This document shows positions 38,629 through 48,025 of a stretch of 64,000 nucleotides of DNA, piece by piece. Location of the stretch: contig NZ_CP043476.1 in assembly GCF_009769165.1 (NCBI RefSeq), positions 3,851,001 through 3,915,000 on the forward strand, given 5' to 3'. The translations under genes and the position numbers were made by a program. This stretch comes from Xanthomonas hyacinthi. Its GTDB lineage: Bacteria; Pseudomonadota; Gammaproteobacteria; Xanthomonadales; Xanthomonadaceae. The notes beneath the pieces were generated by a model. It was not told the origin of the DNA. It was given only the letters and a program-made list of their open reading frames with translations, and searched no databases. How positions within the stretch are numbered: position 1 is the first letter of the stretch; each line of letters opens with the position of its first letter.

Positions 38629-39357
38629 ATGTCTGACTACAGTGCTCTGATACGCTCGATCGAACAGATCAGCAGTTGTGGGAGCGAATTTGATCTGCAT
38701 CTGTTGTTGCGTGCAATATTTGCAGAGGTCGGGGTCGATTCCTACTTTTTCACGACCATCTTCAACCCGGAGGAGGGGGGCTCAAACTCCAGCGTCCGCT
38801 TCTTGATCGGATGCCATCCTCGGTTGATACAACTGTACCAAGATCGCAAGTGGTTCATGAACGATCCTGTTGTGGAGTACGCAAAGTCGAACACCGCGCC
38901 AATGTCGATGGAGAGCCTGAGCTATGCGTCAACTGGGCAGCGGGAGCTTCGTGATGCGATCCGGGCATTTGGTTATCACGGTGGAGTCATTATTCCCGTG
39001 CACACGGGGAGCACCAAGCGAGGGGGGCTCCTGTGCCTGTGGGCCTGCAAGGATAAAGATGTCGGTGACCTGATGGATAGTCGCGTCATCCTACGGTCCA
39101 TGGCGATGGAATTGCTGGAGTGGTGGGTGCGTAACCTCAAGCAGGAGGCGATTATCAGGTTCAAGTTGACAGATAGGGAAATCAAAATCATGAGGCTGAC
39201 CCGACGAGGCTACGATGCGTCGAACATCGCGACTGAGATAGGAGTGTCAACCAAAGTGATCTACGCGAAGACGAAGTCGATCAGGGATAAGCTCAATGCA
39301 GAGAATCTGCGCAAGGCCCTGAATCTGATCGATGCGTACGGATTACTCGATACTTAA
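38629..39357 (+). CDS. LuxR-type regulator with autoinducer-binding domain (solo)
   Basis: A 242-residue regulator. Residues to about 160 form an autoinducer-binding-like domain and residues from about 175 a LuxR helix-turn-helix (LTDREIKIMRL, then ASNIATEIGVSTKVIYAKTKSI). Aligned on the NDPVVEY motif, the invariant Asp70, Pro71 and Tyr61 of TraR/LuxR are kept, while Trp57 appears as Leu and Trp85 as Met. No luxI-type synthase is in the window. The ligand is therefore probably not a standard acyl-homoserine lactone made here. It is the likely controller of the peptide genes encoded on the other strand. Confidence 0.82.
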   Translation: MSDYSALIRSIEQISSCGSEFDLHLLLRAIFAEVGVDSYFFTTIFNPEEGGSNSSVRFLIGCHPRLIQLYQDRKWFMNDPVVEYAKSNTAPMSMESLSYASTGQRELRDAIRAFGYHGGVIIPVHTGSTKRGGLLCLWACKDKDVGDLMDSRVILRSMAMELLEWWVRNLKQEAIIRFKLTDREIKIMRLTRRGYDASNIATEIGVSTKVIYAKTKSIRDKLNAENLRKALNLIDAYGLLDT

Positions 39358-39377
39358 GCTAGGTGCATAGGTGGAAA

Positions 39378-39707
39378 ATGCAGGATCAACTCGCGGATTG
39401 CTTCTTCTACGCAGCCATAGGCTTTCTTCTGGTCAAGGTCGCGTCGACGTACTTTACCGTTAATGTCGATGACTCCACTAGGCTTCTAGAGACGAGCGGA
39501 AAGCGGATCGGATATCTGCTGGGTAAGGTGTCGCCTAGTTTGTGCCTGGCCTGCCTTATGTGCCGGGCGATCCTGCAGCATGAGAATCTCGTTGCTGTGG
39601 GCTATGCTTGCCTCTTGCTGGTCCTGGTTCCCGTAACCATTGCAGTGATGCGAGCGAGGAGGCGAGGCACATGGTTCGGGATCGTGCACATGTTGAGGCG
39701 CAAATAG
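39378..39707 (+). CDS. Small membrane protein of unknown function
   Basis: A 109-residue protein with about three hydrophobic stretches (FFYAAIGFLLVKVASTYF, LCLACLMCRAIL, YACLLLVLVPVTIAVM) and a basic C-terminus. The ATG at 39378 has AGGTGG five bases before it and is preferred over the one at 39363. It lies 20 bases after luxR and points at the converging exporter genes. I do not recognise it; immunity would be one possibility. Confidence 0.55.
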   Translation: MQDQLADCFFYAAIGFLLVKVASTYFTVNVDDSTRLLETSGKRIGYLLGKVSPSLCLACLMCRAILQHENLVAVGYACLLLVLVPVTIAVMRARRRGTWFGIVHMLRRK

Positions 39708-39754
39708 GTGCCTCGGCGCCTTTACATTTGAATATGCAATGCAACCGCCGAGTC

Positions 39755-41020
39755 TCACTCGTAACGCAGAGCCTCCACTGGGTCCAGGTTCGCCGCCTTG
39801 AGTGCCGGTGCGATGCCGAAGAAAATGCCGGTGACAAGGCTGAACATCATCATTCCCGCTGCCAAGCCGACGGAAGAATGGGGTGCTGGAAAGCCTGGGA
39901 TCATCGCCGCTATCGAGTGGCTGGCGACGATACCCAATAGGCTGCCGGCCGCACCGCCGGCGAACGAAAGTAGCGATGCCTCGAGCAGGAACTGGGTCAG
40001 AACATGCTGTTTGGTAGCCCCCAATGATTTTAGGATTCCGATTTCCCGGGTGCGCTCCGTTACGCTGATCAGCATTACGGTCATGATGCCAATCCCGCTC
40101 ACAAGCAGTGATATGCCAACGATGCCGCTGAGCACAAAAGTCGCAATGCGACTGATCTTCGAGAACTGCTTGGCTAGTTGATCGGCAGCGTTGATCTCAA
40201 AATCATCCTCTTTGCCCTGAGGTAGCTTGTGGGCAGCGCGAATGGCACGCTCAGCCGATGATCTTGCCGATTCCACGTTCCGGATGTCCCGCAGGGTGAA
40301 GTGAACGCTGAACGTGGCCTTCTGGTCGGTGCCGTTCAGTACCCGGCCAACTTCGAACGGAACCATCAGATAATTGTCCTGGCTCTGCCCGAATATCTCG
40401 CCCCGCTGATCCATCATGCCAATCACTTTGAACCATTCCATGCCGATCTGAAGGAACTCGCCGGTCGGGTTGGAGGGCAACCTAAGATCGTCCCTCAGCT
40501 TGGTTCCGATGACGACGACATGGCGGTGTCCCTGATCGTCGCTTGGAGTGAGAAAGCGTCCGAGTTGCGGGTAACGGTGTTCAACTTGGACATAGTCGGA
40601 TGTCGTCGCGATGACTGCAGGCGTCGCGCTGCGACCGCGGTAATTGACCCTGTCAGCGTAAGTCACGCTCATGACTGGAGCGACATTCTCAACGCCTTCA
40701 GCCCGATGCCGGAGTAGGTCAATATCTTCGAATCTCAGAGTGTTGATATTGCCGGTGCTGTAGTTGCCGAAATCGTTGCTTGCCTGCAGCGAGAGCACGC
40801 CGCTGCCCATCTCGGCGAACTGATTCGAAACCGAATCAGTCAAACCCTGTAAAAGCGCGACAACGGTAACGACGGATGCGGCGCCGATCACAACCCCCAA
40901 CACTGTGAGCGTGCTTCTGAGCCGGTGTGCGGCAAGGTTATGGCAGGCAGAGTGCAGCGATTCGATCAGCATGAAACACGGTAAGCAATTCTTTTGATAA
41001 CCTGATCCTGCGTCGTTCAT
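39755..41020 (-). CDS. MacB-like ABC transporter permease
   Basis: A 421-residue membrane protein with one N-terminal transmembrane helix (STLTVLGVVIGAASVVTVVALL), a large periplasmic domain and three C-terminal helices with the EIGILKSLGATKQHVL loop. This is the MacB/FtsX arrangement without a fused ATPase. Its ATG overlaps the stop of the ATPase gene (ATGA). With the ATPase and the HlyD-type protein upstream it forms a tripartite export unit, working from the periplasmic side. Confidence 0.88.
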   Translation of the reverse strand: MNDAGSGYQKNCLPCFMLIESLHSACHNLAAHRLRSTLTVLGVVIGAASVVTVVALLQGLTDSVSNQFAEMGSGVLSLQASNDFGNYSTGNINTLRFEDIDLLRHRAEGVENVAPVMSVTYADRVNYRGRSATPAVIATTSDYVQVEHRYPQLGRFLTPSDDQGHRHVVVIGTKLRDDLRLPSNPTGEFLQIGMEWFKVIGMMDQRGEIFGQSQDNYLMVPFEVGRVLNGTDQKATFSVHFTLRDIRNVESARSSAERAIRAAHKLPQGKEDDFEINAADQLAKQFSKISRIATFVLSGIVGISLLVSGIGIMTVMLISVTERTREIGILKSLGATKQHVLTQFLLEASLLSFAGGAAGSLLGIVASHSIAAMIPGFPAPHSSVGLAAGMMMFSLVTGIFFGIAPALKAANLDPVEALRYE

Positions 41021-41691
41021 ATTATTGAATCCGAATCGATTCTGCCGTCCACTACCCGCACGATCCGATTGGATCGCCCTGCGATATCTGGCTCATGGGT
41101 TACCAGGATTATGGTCTGGCCAGTCGCATGCAGATCCTCAAAGAGGGTCATGACATCGAGTGAGGTTTGAGTGTCCAGGTTGCCGGTGGGTTCGTCGGCA
41201 AGGAGCAGGGAAGGGTGTGTGACTAGGGCGCGCGCAATTGCCACGCGCTGGCGCTGCCCACCGGAAAGCTGGTTTGGAAGATGGCTAGATTTATTGCCGA
41301 GCCCAACCCTTTCCAGCAGTTCGAGTGCCATGGACCTGCGCTCCTGCTTCTTGACCTGGTGGTAGACGAGGGGCTGTTCCACGTTCTGCAGGATGCTGAG
41401 GCGAGGAAGTAGGTGGAAACTCTGGAAGACGAATCCGATTTCACTGCTACGGATCCGTGCAAGCTCGCACTCGCTTCCGCAGAGGACATCCTTACCATTG
41501 AGAGAATATCGCCCGGAAGACGGGGTATCCAGACAGCCCAGGATATTTAGCAGCGTGGATTTCCCCGAGCCCGAGGGGCCCGTGATCGCCACATACTCAT
41601 TTCGATTCACGTGAAGGTTAATGCCGCGCAGCACCTGTGTCGTCTCTTCGCCAAGGTCGTAGGATCTGGTAACTTCGGTGAGTGTAATCAT
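41017..41691 (-). CDS. MacB/LolD-type ABC transporter ATPase
   Basis: A 224-residue ATPase. Walker A is GPSGSGKST at 38-46, the signature [10 protein letters not shown], and Walker [13 protein letters not shown], all intact. It belongs to the LolD/MacB-N class that pairs with MacB-type permeases. It starts nine bases after the HlyD-type gene and overlaps the permease gene. Confidence 0.92.
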   Translation of the reverse strand: MITLTEVTRSYDLGEETTQVLRGINLHVNRNEYVAITGPSGSGKSTLLNILGCLDTPSSGRYSLNGKDVLCGSECELARIRSSEIGFVFQSFHLLPRLSILQNVEQPLVYHQVKKQERRSMALELLERVGLGNKSSHLPNQLSGGQRQRVAIARALVTHPSLLLADEPTGNLDTQTSLDVMTLFEDLHATGQTIILVTHEPDIAGRSNRIVRVVDGRIDSDSII

Positions 41692-41700
41692 GATGGTTGA

Positions 41701-42900
41701 TCAGCGATTAACCGTTGTGACATCTAGGCGGTCACCATCCTTCAGGCTCCATAGAACCCTGCTTGGACCCACAACGACCACGTCGTCGTTCTTGATTCCA
41801 GAAACGACTTCCTGCCAGCGGTCGTCGGATATGCCGGGATACACCTCCTGCCGATATGCTACTCCATTTCGGTTCATGACGACGAAATGCTTGCGTTCCG
41901 TGCCCTCCGAACCTTCAGAAAGTAGTGCTTCGACAGGAATGGCTAGATGCTCCTTGCTGCCGGTCAGGTGAATTTCTGCGCGGCAACTCATTCCTGACTG
42001 TAGCCTTGTTCCAGCGGCGTCCGGGAGCTCTGCTATCACTTTATAGGCGCGCCCTTGTTTCTCCACAATAGGTGCCAGGGCAATGCTCCTGATGTGCCCT
42101 TCAATGGCCATGTCGGGATAGGCGGCCGGAAACACGTCGACTGGTTTGCCGACCATGACCTTGGCAATATCGCCTTCGTCGACCTTGAGCTCGGCCCGTA
42201 ATATACTTGTGTCGGCTACGGTTAGGAGCTGTGAACCCGCAAGACTTGCGGTAGAAGGAATTGCGATCTCGCCCACCTTGATCGGAAGCGAAATGACACG
42301 TCCTGAGATCGGTGAAAGGATCTCCGTTTTTGAGAGAGTTGTTCTGCTTGCTGCAAGCACATATTGCTCAGCCCTCAGGGACTGCTCAGAAGACCTTAGA
42401 TCTGTCAAAGCAAGCTCGAGAGCGTTCCTATCCTCGTCATAAGTGGCCTGTCCGATCATCCGGGATGGTAGGAGCTGCTTGCTCCGCTCAAACTGCTTTA
42501 CCTTGAGATCGATCTTCTGACGCTTGGAATCAATGTCGACTTTCTGCAATGCGACAGCTGCATCTTCTTTCGCTACGTTGTTGCGATAGGTCTCCGCGTC
42601 GAGCCTTATGAGAAGCTGGCCAGCCTTCACCTCATCTCCCTCGGAAACGAAGATCTCGCTTACCTTCGCGGTGACCTCGGCAGTGAGGCTGACCTCGGTG
42701 GCGTATGCCAGCGTTCCGGAAGCGAGCACGCTTGGCTTGACCTCCTGAATGCTCGCTTTGGAGACTTCGACGTCCTTGGCTTCTCCACCAGAGGTGTTGG
42801 CCCTGATGAGCACTGGAATCGAAACCGCGAGTAGCACCAATACACCTTTCAGATACTTTTTGATTGTTACTGGAATGGCCATGGCTGACGACGTTCGCAT
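41701..42900 (-). CDS. HlyD/MacA-type periplasmic adaptor
   Basis: A 399-residue membrane-fusion protein: one N-terminal membrane anchor (YLKGVLVLLAVSIPVLI), a lipoyl-like half (VTAKVSEIFVSEGDEVKAGQLL), a coiled-coil hairpin (about residues 105-205), the second lipoyl half (ILSPISGRVISLPIKVGE) and beta-barrel domains. I use the ATG at 42900, whose first base is the last base of the preceding stop codon (TGATG); an ATG six codons later is possible. It would bridge the MacB-like permease to an outer-membrane channel, for which no gene is seen here. Confidence 0.88.
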   Translation of the reverse strand: MRTSSAMAIPVTIKKYLKGVLVLLAVSIPVLIRANTSGGEAKDVEVSKASIQEVKPSVLASGTLAYATEVSLTAEVTAKVSEIFVSEGDEVKAGQLLIRLDAETYRNNVAKEDAAVALQKVDIDSKRQKIDLKVKQFERSKQLLPSRMIGQATYDEDRNALELALTDLRSSEQSLRAEQYVLAASRTTLSKTEILSPISGRVISLPIKVGEIAIPSTASLAGSQLLTVADTSILRAELKVDEGDIAKVMVGKPVDVFPAAYPDMAIEGHIRSIALAPIVEKQGRAYKVIAELPDAAGTRLQSGMSCRAEIHLTGSKEHLAIPVEALLSEGSEGTERKHFVVMNRNGVAYRQEVYPGISDDRWQEVVSGIKNDDVVVVGPSRVLWSLKDGDRLDVTTVNR

Positions 42901-43568
42901 CAGCGAAAAGCAAGGATGAAGGCAGCCCAACCGCCGTACAGCAGTACATAGGGTGCAGCCGCGATCAGCACGCACTTGCCCCAGCCGCCACCCACCCAGA
43001 TGCGCCATGCCACGGCACCGAGCCAGATGCAGCCGATGTTTAGCAGGTCGAAGTGGGAGGCGAGACCCTTCCAGGCGCTGTTCGTCGGTAGATGCATAAT
43101 TAAAGGGTCTAAGTGCGTCAACTGAATAGAAGAAGGCATGGACCTAGGGGGCATTATAAGTGTCTCAATAAGTTGAGCCACCAGCGAGATGAATAGCGGT
43201 GCTCCGACCCAAGTCTGAAACCCAAGCCAATCAAGAAAACGGCGGGACTTTCCTGAAAGTCTGGCAACAATCCAAAAGTAGGTGGCCATGACCAGATACC
43301 ACAGCAGGAACTGGATGCCAGATCCAAATGCCTTGGACCAGGACATCACTGTAGGATTGATGGTAAATTGGGCAAGCTCGATTTGCTTGTCACTCAGGCC
43401 GTTGACCGAGGAAAGGGTGTTTCCGATCATCCAGCCGAAGTCGACATTCTTGAAGTAGACGATCCACACCATACTCGCCATGGTGATGGTTGCCAGCAAG
43501 AAGTACAGAAATGAAGGCTTCTTGTCGAGGCGCTGGAAGAATTTTGCCGAATCAGTAAAAACGTTCAT
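42900..43568 (-). CDS. Polytopic membrane protein, YIP1-like
   Basis: A 222-residue inner-membrane protein with about five hydrophobic segments (for example FLYFLLATITMASMVWIVYF and VLIAAAPYVLLYGGWAAFIL), similar in layout to YIP1-domain proteins. GGAG seven bases before the ATG at 43568 sets the start. It sits between the two exporters and overlaps the adaptor gene. Similar proteins often accompany ABC exporters; self-protection or help to the exporter are guesses. Confidence 0.6.
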   Translation of the reverse strand: MNVFTDSAKFFQRLDKKPSFLYFLLATITMASMVWIVYFKNVDFGWMIGNTLSSVNGLSDKQIELAQFTINPTVMSWSKAFGSGIQFLLWYLVMATYFWIVARLSGKSRRFLDWLGFQTWVGAPLFISLVAQLIETLIMPPRSMPSSIQLTHLDPLIMHLPTNSAWKGLASHFDLLNIGCIWLGAVAWRIWVGGGWGKCVLIAAAPYVLLYGGWAAFILAFR

Positions 43569-43598
43569 GATGATCTCCAACTATGGGGTTTCTTGAAA

Positions 43599-44777
43599 TC
43601 AAACGGCAATTGGCAGACTGCTGGAGTCGTAGATCCTCTTGATTCCCAGGAACATGACAGCTACGGCTATCAGCGTGGCTGTCACGCAGAGGGCAATTCC
43701 ACCGAATGGTACGGCCTCGGTCCGAAGAAGCCTGCTGACGATCAGATGCTGGCTAAGCAGGGGTGTGGCATAGCTAATCGAGGAGGCGCTGGCTTGCTTC
43801 AGCGAGAGTAAAATAGAGGGGACGATCGGAACGAACATGAGCAGTGACAGTGAGGTCTGTGCTTGTCGGTAGGAACTGGAGAATGCACCTACGAGGATCT
43901 GGGTAGATGCCGTGAGAATGCATAGGGGGGCCATGATCAGCAGCGTTGTGAGTGCGAAAGATGCGTTCAGATCCAGCGACATCCCAAGTCGATCAATCGG
44001 AAGTGACCTTCCGATCAGGGAAAAGGCGATCACGCTGATCATCACGGTGGTTACCGAGAAGGTGCTAGTGGCGGCTATCTTTCCGATAAGTATCGTGCTG
44101 CGGCGGACAGGATTGATGAAGAGCGATTCGAGGGAACGCCGCTCACGTTCACCGGCCGTAGTGTCAATTGCTATTGGCATGCCGCCAATGAAGGCGCCAA
44201 GTATGAAAAAGTACGGAAGCATGGTGAACAGGACGCCGGCCCTGGATGATGGAGTCGACCTGTCGTGCTCGGAAATGGCGATGGGCGTGATGATTGAGGG
44301 GGGGAGGCCGTTTTCCAGCAGGCGAACGGCCGTTGTCGATTGAGAGAGGACAAGAATTGCCATTCGGAGTTTCGTTGCATCCGCTGCGCTGTCTTTGTTG
44401 GATGAGTCGTATGAAATGACCGCTTGTGCAGGCTGATTGGAGTTCCATGCTTGTTCGAAGCCATTGGGAATGCGCAATCCAACAAGGCTCGTCGACTTCG
44501 CGTCCGGTTTGCCTGGTAATCGTGTGTCAATCGGCACCAGATGCAACACGTCGCTTTGCAGTGCGGCAACCAGCTTCGGGGCGTTTCCCGCTCCTTGAAC
44601 CTCTACGGTAACCACGTGATTTCGCACTTCTTCCTTTCTACCAATTTCCGTGCCTATGACGAGAAGCATGATCAACGGGGCAACCAAGGGCCCCAGAAGA
44701 AGGCTGTTAATGAGCGTTTTGCTGTCGCGAATGCTCTCCTGCATCTCTTTTAGATAGACGACTAGGGCGGCGTTCAT
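43599..44777 (-). CDS. NatB-like ABC-2 transporter permease
   Basis: A 392-residue permease with an N-terminal helix (LLLGPLVAPLIMLLVIG), a large extracytoplasmic domain and five or six C-terminal helices that follow the GERERRSLESLFINPVRR loop, the ABC-2/NatB hallmark. It overlaps the ATPase gene (ATGA). Relatives export sodium or peptides; here peptide export is inferred from context. Confidence 0.88.
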   Translation of the reverse strand: MNAALVVYLKEMQESIRDSKTLINSLLLGPLVAPLIMLLVIGTEIGRKEEVRNHVVTVEVQGAGNAPKLVAALQSDVLHLVPIDTRLPGKPDAKSTSLVGLRIPNGFEQAWNSNQPAQAVISYDSSNKDSAADATKLRMAILVLSQSTTAVRLLENGLPPSIITPIAISEHDRSTPSSRAGVLFTMLPYFFILGAFIGGMPIAIDTTAGERERRSLESLFINPVRRSTILIGKIAATSTFSVTTVMISVIAFSLIGRSLPIDRLGMSLDLNASFALTTLLIMAPLCILTASTQILVGAFSSSYRQAQTSLSLLMFVPIVPSILLSLKQASASSISYATPLLSQHLIVSRLLRTEAVPFGGIALCVTATLIAVAVMFLGIKRIYDSSSLPIAV

Positions 44778-45520
44778 GTTGGAACTCCGTCGAGAGCCTG
44801 ATGGTTGCGCTCGACCGTGTCTATGAAGGCATCCTCCAGATCATCCCTGCCTGTTGCCGCCTTGAGTGACTGTGGGCCGCATTGTGCAACTGACTGCCCG
44901 CCCGAGATCACGACGATCTGATCGCAGAGTCTCTCTACCTCTTGCATCACGTGACTGGAGAATATTACGCATCGGCCCTGCTCACGGAGTTGGCAGAGAA
45001 AGGATCGAAGCACGCGGATCGACATCACATCCATGCCGTTTGTCGGTTCATCGAGAACTACGTTGTGTGGATCGTGGATCAGGGCACGGGCAATCGCAGT
45101 CTTGATCCTCTGACCTTGCGAAAACCCTTCGGTTAGCCGATCAGCGATGTCAAGGATCCCGAGGTCTTTTATCAGCGCTTCACAACGCGCAGCAACTGAT
45201 TCTCTGCCCAGGCCGTGGAGGCGGGCAAAGTACTCTATGTTCTGCCGCGCGGTGAGCTTGCGATAAAGGCCAGGAGAGTCGGGAAGTACACCCAATCGCC
45301 TTCTCGCGTCCAGTGGTCGGGCCACGCCGTCCATCTCGTCGATAAGAATCGAGCCTTCGTCCGGTGCGGTTGCCGTATAGACCATGCGTAGCGTGGTACT
45401 TTTGCCCGCGCCGTTGGGGCCTAGAAGCCCAGTGATCTGGCCATCGAGTGCTCGGAAGCTCACCCCTTTGACCGCAGCAACCTCACCAAAGGATTTGTGA
45501 AGATTGTTGACAGTGATCAT
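44774..45520 (-). CDS. NatA-like ABC transporter ATPase
   Basis: A 248-residue ATPase with Walker A GPNGAGKST at 34-42, signature FSQGQRIKTAIARAL and Walker B NVVLDEPTNGMD. Its ATG overlaps the stop codon of the hydrolase gene (TAATG), and its stop overlaps the permease start, so the three are translated as a unit. Confidence 0.92.
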   Translation of the reverse strand: MITVNNLHKSFGEVAAVKGVSFRALDGQITGLLGPNGAGKSTTLRMVYTATAPDEGSILIDEMDGVARPLDARRRLGVLPDSPGLYRKLTARQNIEYFARLHGLGRESVAARCEALIKDLGILDIADRLTEGFSQGQRIKTAIARALIHDPHNVVLDEPTNGMDVMSIRVLRSFLCQLREQGRCVIFSSHVMQEVERLCDQIVVISGGQSVAQCGPQSLKAATGRDDLEDAFIDTVERNHQALDGVPT

Positions 45521-46998
45521 TAGTTATCTCCGAGGAGCGCAACAGGCGGAGCATAGGAGCCCACGCAGCTCGTATCGAACGAGTCTGTCGTAGGATTGTT
45601 CAGGAAGGTGGTGGCCAGCGATGGTGCACATGCGCGACCAATCACGTTGTGGGCCTGCAGCGGGAGAACGACGAGATGGCTTTGCTTGAGGTGCTCCTGG
45701 ACCTGGTGCGCATAGCTTGCCGGCGTGAGTGGATCCATCTGCCCGGCTAGGATCAGGGTAGGGACGCTGGAGGTTCCGTCGTTGATCGTAGCGCCGTCTC
45801 GGCGCGCAGCAGATCGGGGCCAGCCTTTGCACTGGGCGAGGAGCATTCGTCGTATGCCCCAGCTTCGGGATGCATCGGGTTCCGAGCCGATCGCATCTGC
45901 CGATTCATTACAGGTGGTCGACAGGTAGGAAAGCCAGGATATGCCTTCCAGCATATGCGCCTCTTCCTTTAGGGAGGCCCTGATAATCGTGTGATCACCG
46001 CTGGAGGAAGCCTGCGCGGCCACAGGAATGAGCTCTGCGGTCTCGGCTCGCATCGCAAGCTGCCGGAATGCGAGCATCTCACCGAGCGTGTGCGCTTCGG
46101 TACCCAGGTCGACTGGGTGATCACGGTCGAAGAGGCGATTGATGTAGGAACTGGCCTGGCTCGACGAAGCAGCGCATCTGCTGTCGGAGTCGCATAAGTG
46201 GAGCCGATCGTCCAGCGCAGCTTTGAGGATTTCCTCTGCTTCGCTGCCCAGGATGGCCTTCTCTGGAAGGACGCTGTCCAGCACGACCGCCTCGACGTTC
46301 GAAGGGTATTCCTGTACGAACCGCTGCGCGATGCGGGTGCCATACGACACGGCGACAAGGGATGATTTTTCCACTTTGAGTTGTGTCTGCAGCTCCCAAA
46401 GATCGCGGGCGACATCTTCAGTGCCGTATCGAGTCAAGTCGCTGTTTTGGCCAAGAGTGATGCGGCACAAAGCGGTTGCACTCGCTGTAACCTCGACATC
46501 GCCACTCGTTAGGCCTTTGGCGATTTGAGGAGCCGATGGGCACTGGGCAGGTTCAGATTGGCCTGTGCCGCGAGCGTCCAGCAGAACGATGTCCCGATCT
46601 TCATTCAGACGCGGCAACGCATCGCCAAGAGCAAGGAAGCTCTCGGAGGCTGCCTGGCCTGGTCCTCCTGGCAGGAAGAACACAGGATTGTGACTCGGCT
46701 TCAGGCTGCGACTAGGGAACATCGCAACGAAGAGCTTGATGGTGCGCCCTGCCTGACGGTCATAGTTCTCCGGAACTGTGATCGACGTGCATACCGCCTC
46801 AGTTAGTGGCCTTTCGCCGTTCTTCCCCAGCTCGCAGGGAGAAAACCGCAACGAGCCCACGACAACATCTCCATTTGCAGACCGGGTGTCGGAGAAATTT
46901 GATTTGGGGCGATCCAACATGTGGTGGTTGGCCAGGCGGACAGAAAGAACCAGGAGAAGGAGGCCAACCAGATAGGGCTTTAGTTTTCTGATGTCCAT
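45520..46998 (-). CDS. Exported alpha/beta-hydrolase peptidase, TAP-like (S33)
   Basis: A 492-residue hydrolase with an N-terminal signal or anchor (YLVGLLLLVLSVRL). The fold is that of tripeptidyl-aminopeptidase-like enzymes: oxyanion segment FFLPGGPGQAA, LLDARGTGQSEP, nucleophile S218 in AVSYGTR, D422 in AGQMDPLTP and H450 in LQAHNV. The triad is complete, and several cysteines fit an extracytoplasmic location. Between the cupin-like genes and the exporter, it could trim the exported peptide. Confidence 0.82.
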   Translation of the reverse strand: MDIRKLKPYLVGLLLLVLSVRLANHHMLDRPKSNFSDTRSANGDVVVGSLRFSPCELGKNGERPLTEAVCTSITVPENYDRQAGRTIKLFVAMFPSRSLKPSHNPVFFLPGGPGQAASESFLALGDALPRLNEDRDIVLLDARGTGQSEPAQCPSAPQIAKGLTSGDVEVTASATALCRITLGQNSDLTRYGTEDVARDLWELQTQLKVEKSSLVAVSYGTRIAQRFVQEYPSNVEAVVLDSVLPEKAILGSEAEEILKAALDDRLHLCDSDSRCAASSSQASSYINRLFDRDHPVDLGTEAHTLGEMLAFRQLAMRAETAELIPVAAQASSSGDHTIIRASLKEEAHMLEGISWLSYLSTTCNESADAIGSEPDASRSWGIRRMLLAQCKGWPRSAARRDGATINDGTSSVPTLILAGQMDPLTPASYAHQVQEHLKQSHLVVLPLQAHNVIGRACAPSLATTFLNNPTTDSFDTSCVGSYAPPVALLGDN

Positions 46999-47134
46999 GG
47001 ATGTCCATGCTTGTTGGCTTGCTATGCCGCTATTGGAAGGTTGCCATGGAGGTTGCCGGGTGCGATGAGGTGCGTCGATCTGATGGGTGGACGCGGTGTT
47101 TTCCCGGTGACAGATGGGAGCGTCGGGGGCGGCG

Positions 47135-48025
47135 CTACGTAGTTGCTCTGTAGACGAAATCTTGGTGGACGATATTGCTCAAGTAGTCCGATGTGTCATC
47201 TGCAGCCAGCGCTATGAGTCGCTCCCGCTCACCGGGTTGCCGCTCGAAAAGGGCATACATGGCTTCGGCACGTATCCTTGCCGGATAGCGTGGAGAGATC
47301 AGTTCGCTGAAGATCTGATCTGCCCCTTCTAATCCAAGGTGGCGGGCGGCACTGATCAGGAACGGAGCAGCGTTGCGGTTGATGATGGCCCCGATTGTGG
47401 AGTTCTTCACGTCGAAGTAGTATTGATTAATCTGCGATATTTCGACCTGATCTGTGTGCACGAGATTCAGTGTGATCGAAAATGAATCCGGATATAATTG
47501 AGAGTGGACATCCAGGCTGCGGCGATAGAGAAGCATGTGGCCTTGCGGGATGCCGATACGGCCAATAGGGCGAAGCTCGACTTTCTCGCCTACGTATCCT
47601 TGAACTTTGGAATGGTCGTATTCGTAAAAGTCTGATTCATAGCCGGGCCCGTAATACCCGATGGTCAGGAAGTTGAAATTGTGGTCGTGAGGGACGTCGT
47701 AGTAGAATGTCTCTCTACCGGTCGAGTTGACGATGGAGTCTTTCGCTGCTGGCCAAAAGTTGGCACGGGCAAACCAATTGTCGCCGCCGCCGAGTATCAG
47801 GACCTGTGAGTTGTAGCTGTTCTTTAGCTGCATGCGCGCTGCGTTCTCAAGTTGCCGGGTTATGAATTCACCGAGGAACGAGCGATTGTTGCAAAGAGCC
47901 TTCAGTTTGTCTGACGTGGCGGCAAGCTGGTCAATATCGCTTATTTCAACCTCATGTTCGATGTGATCTAAAAATTCGGTAAGCGAGATGGTGTCGGTTG
48001 CGTCTGATTCGATCTTAATTGGCAT
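47135..48025 (-). CDS. Cupin-like putative oxygenase with HxH motif
   Basis: A 296-residue protein of a family I do not recognise. An N-terminal helical part leads to a beta-rich core with HDH at 113-115 after YYDVP, then a GIPQG turn with H163 and H174 in LDVHSQLYPDSFSITLNLV. This spacing looks like the metal site of cupin or JmjC-like iron enzymes. The last 80 residues are helical and HEAT-like (RYPARIRAEAMYALFERQPGE). It overlaps the following paralogue by 11 bases. I infer that it modifies the small peptide encoded at 48986-49132. Confidence 0.55.
   Translation of the reverse strand: MPIKIESDATDTISLTEFLDHIEHEVEISDIDQLAATSDKLKALCNNRSFLGEFITRQLENAARMQLKNSYNSQVLILGGGDNWFARANFWPAAKDSIVNSTGRETFYYDVPHDHNFNFLTIGYYGPGYESDFYEYDHSKVQGYVGEKVELRPIGRIGIPQGHMLLYRRSLDVHSQLYPDSFSITLNLVHTDQVEISQINQYYFDVKNSTIGAIINRNAAPFLISAARHLGLEGADQIFSELISPRYPARIRAEAMYALFERQPGERERLIALAADDTSDYLSNIVHQDFVYRATT

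Noticed and set aside
39755..42900. Macrolide-resistance MacAB efflux pump
   Set aside because: MacB-type ATPase and permease are separate genes here and the unit continues a peptide gene run, so a drug-resistance label is not supported.
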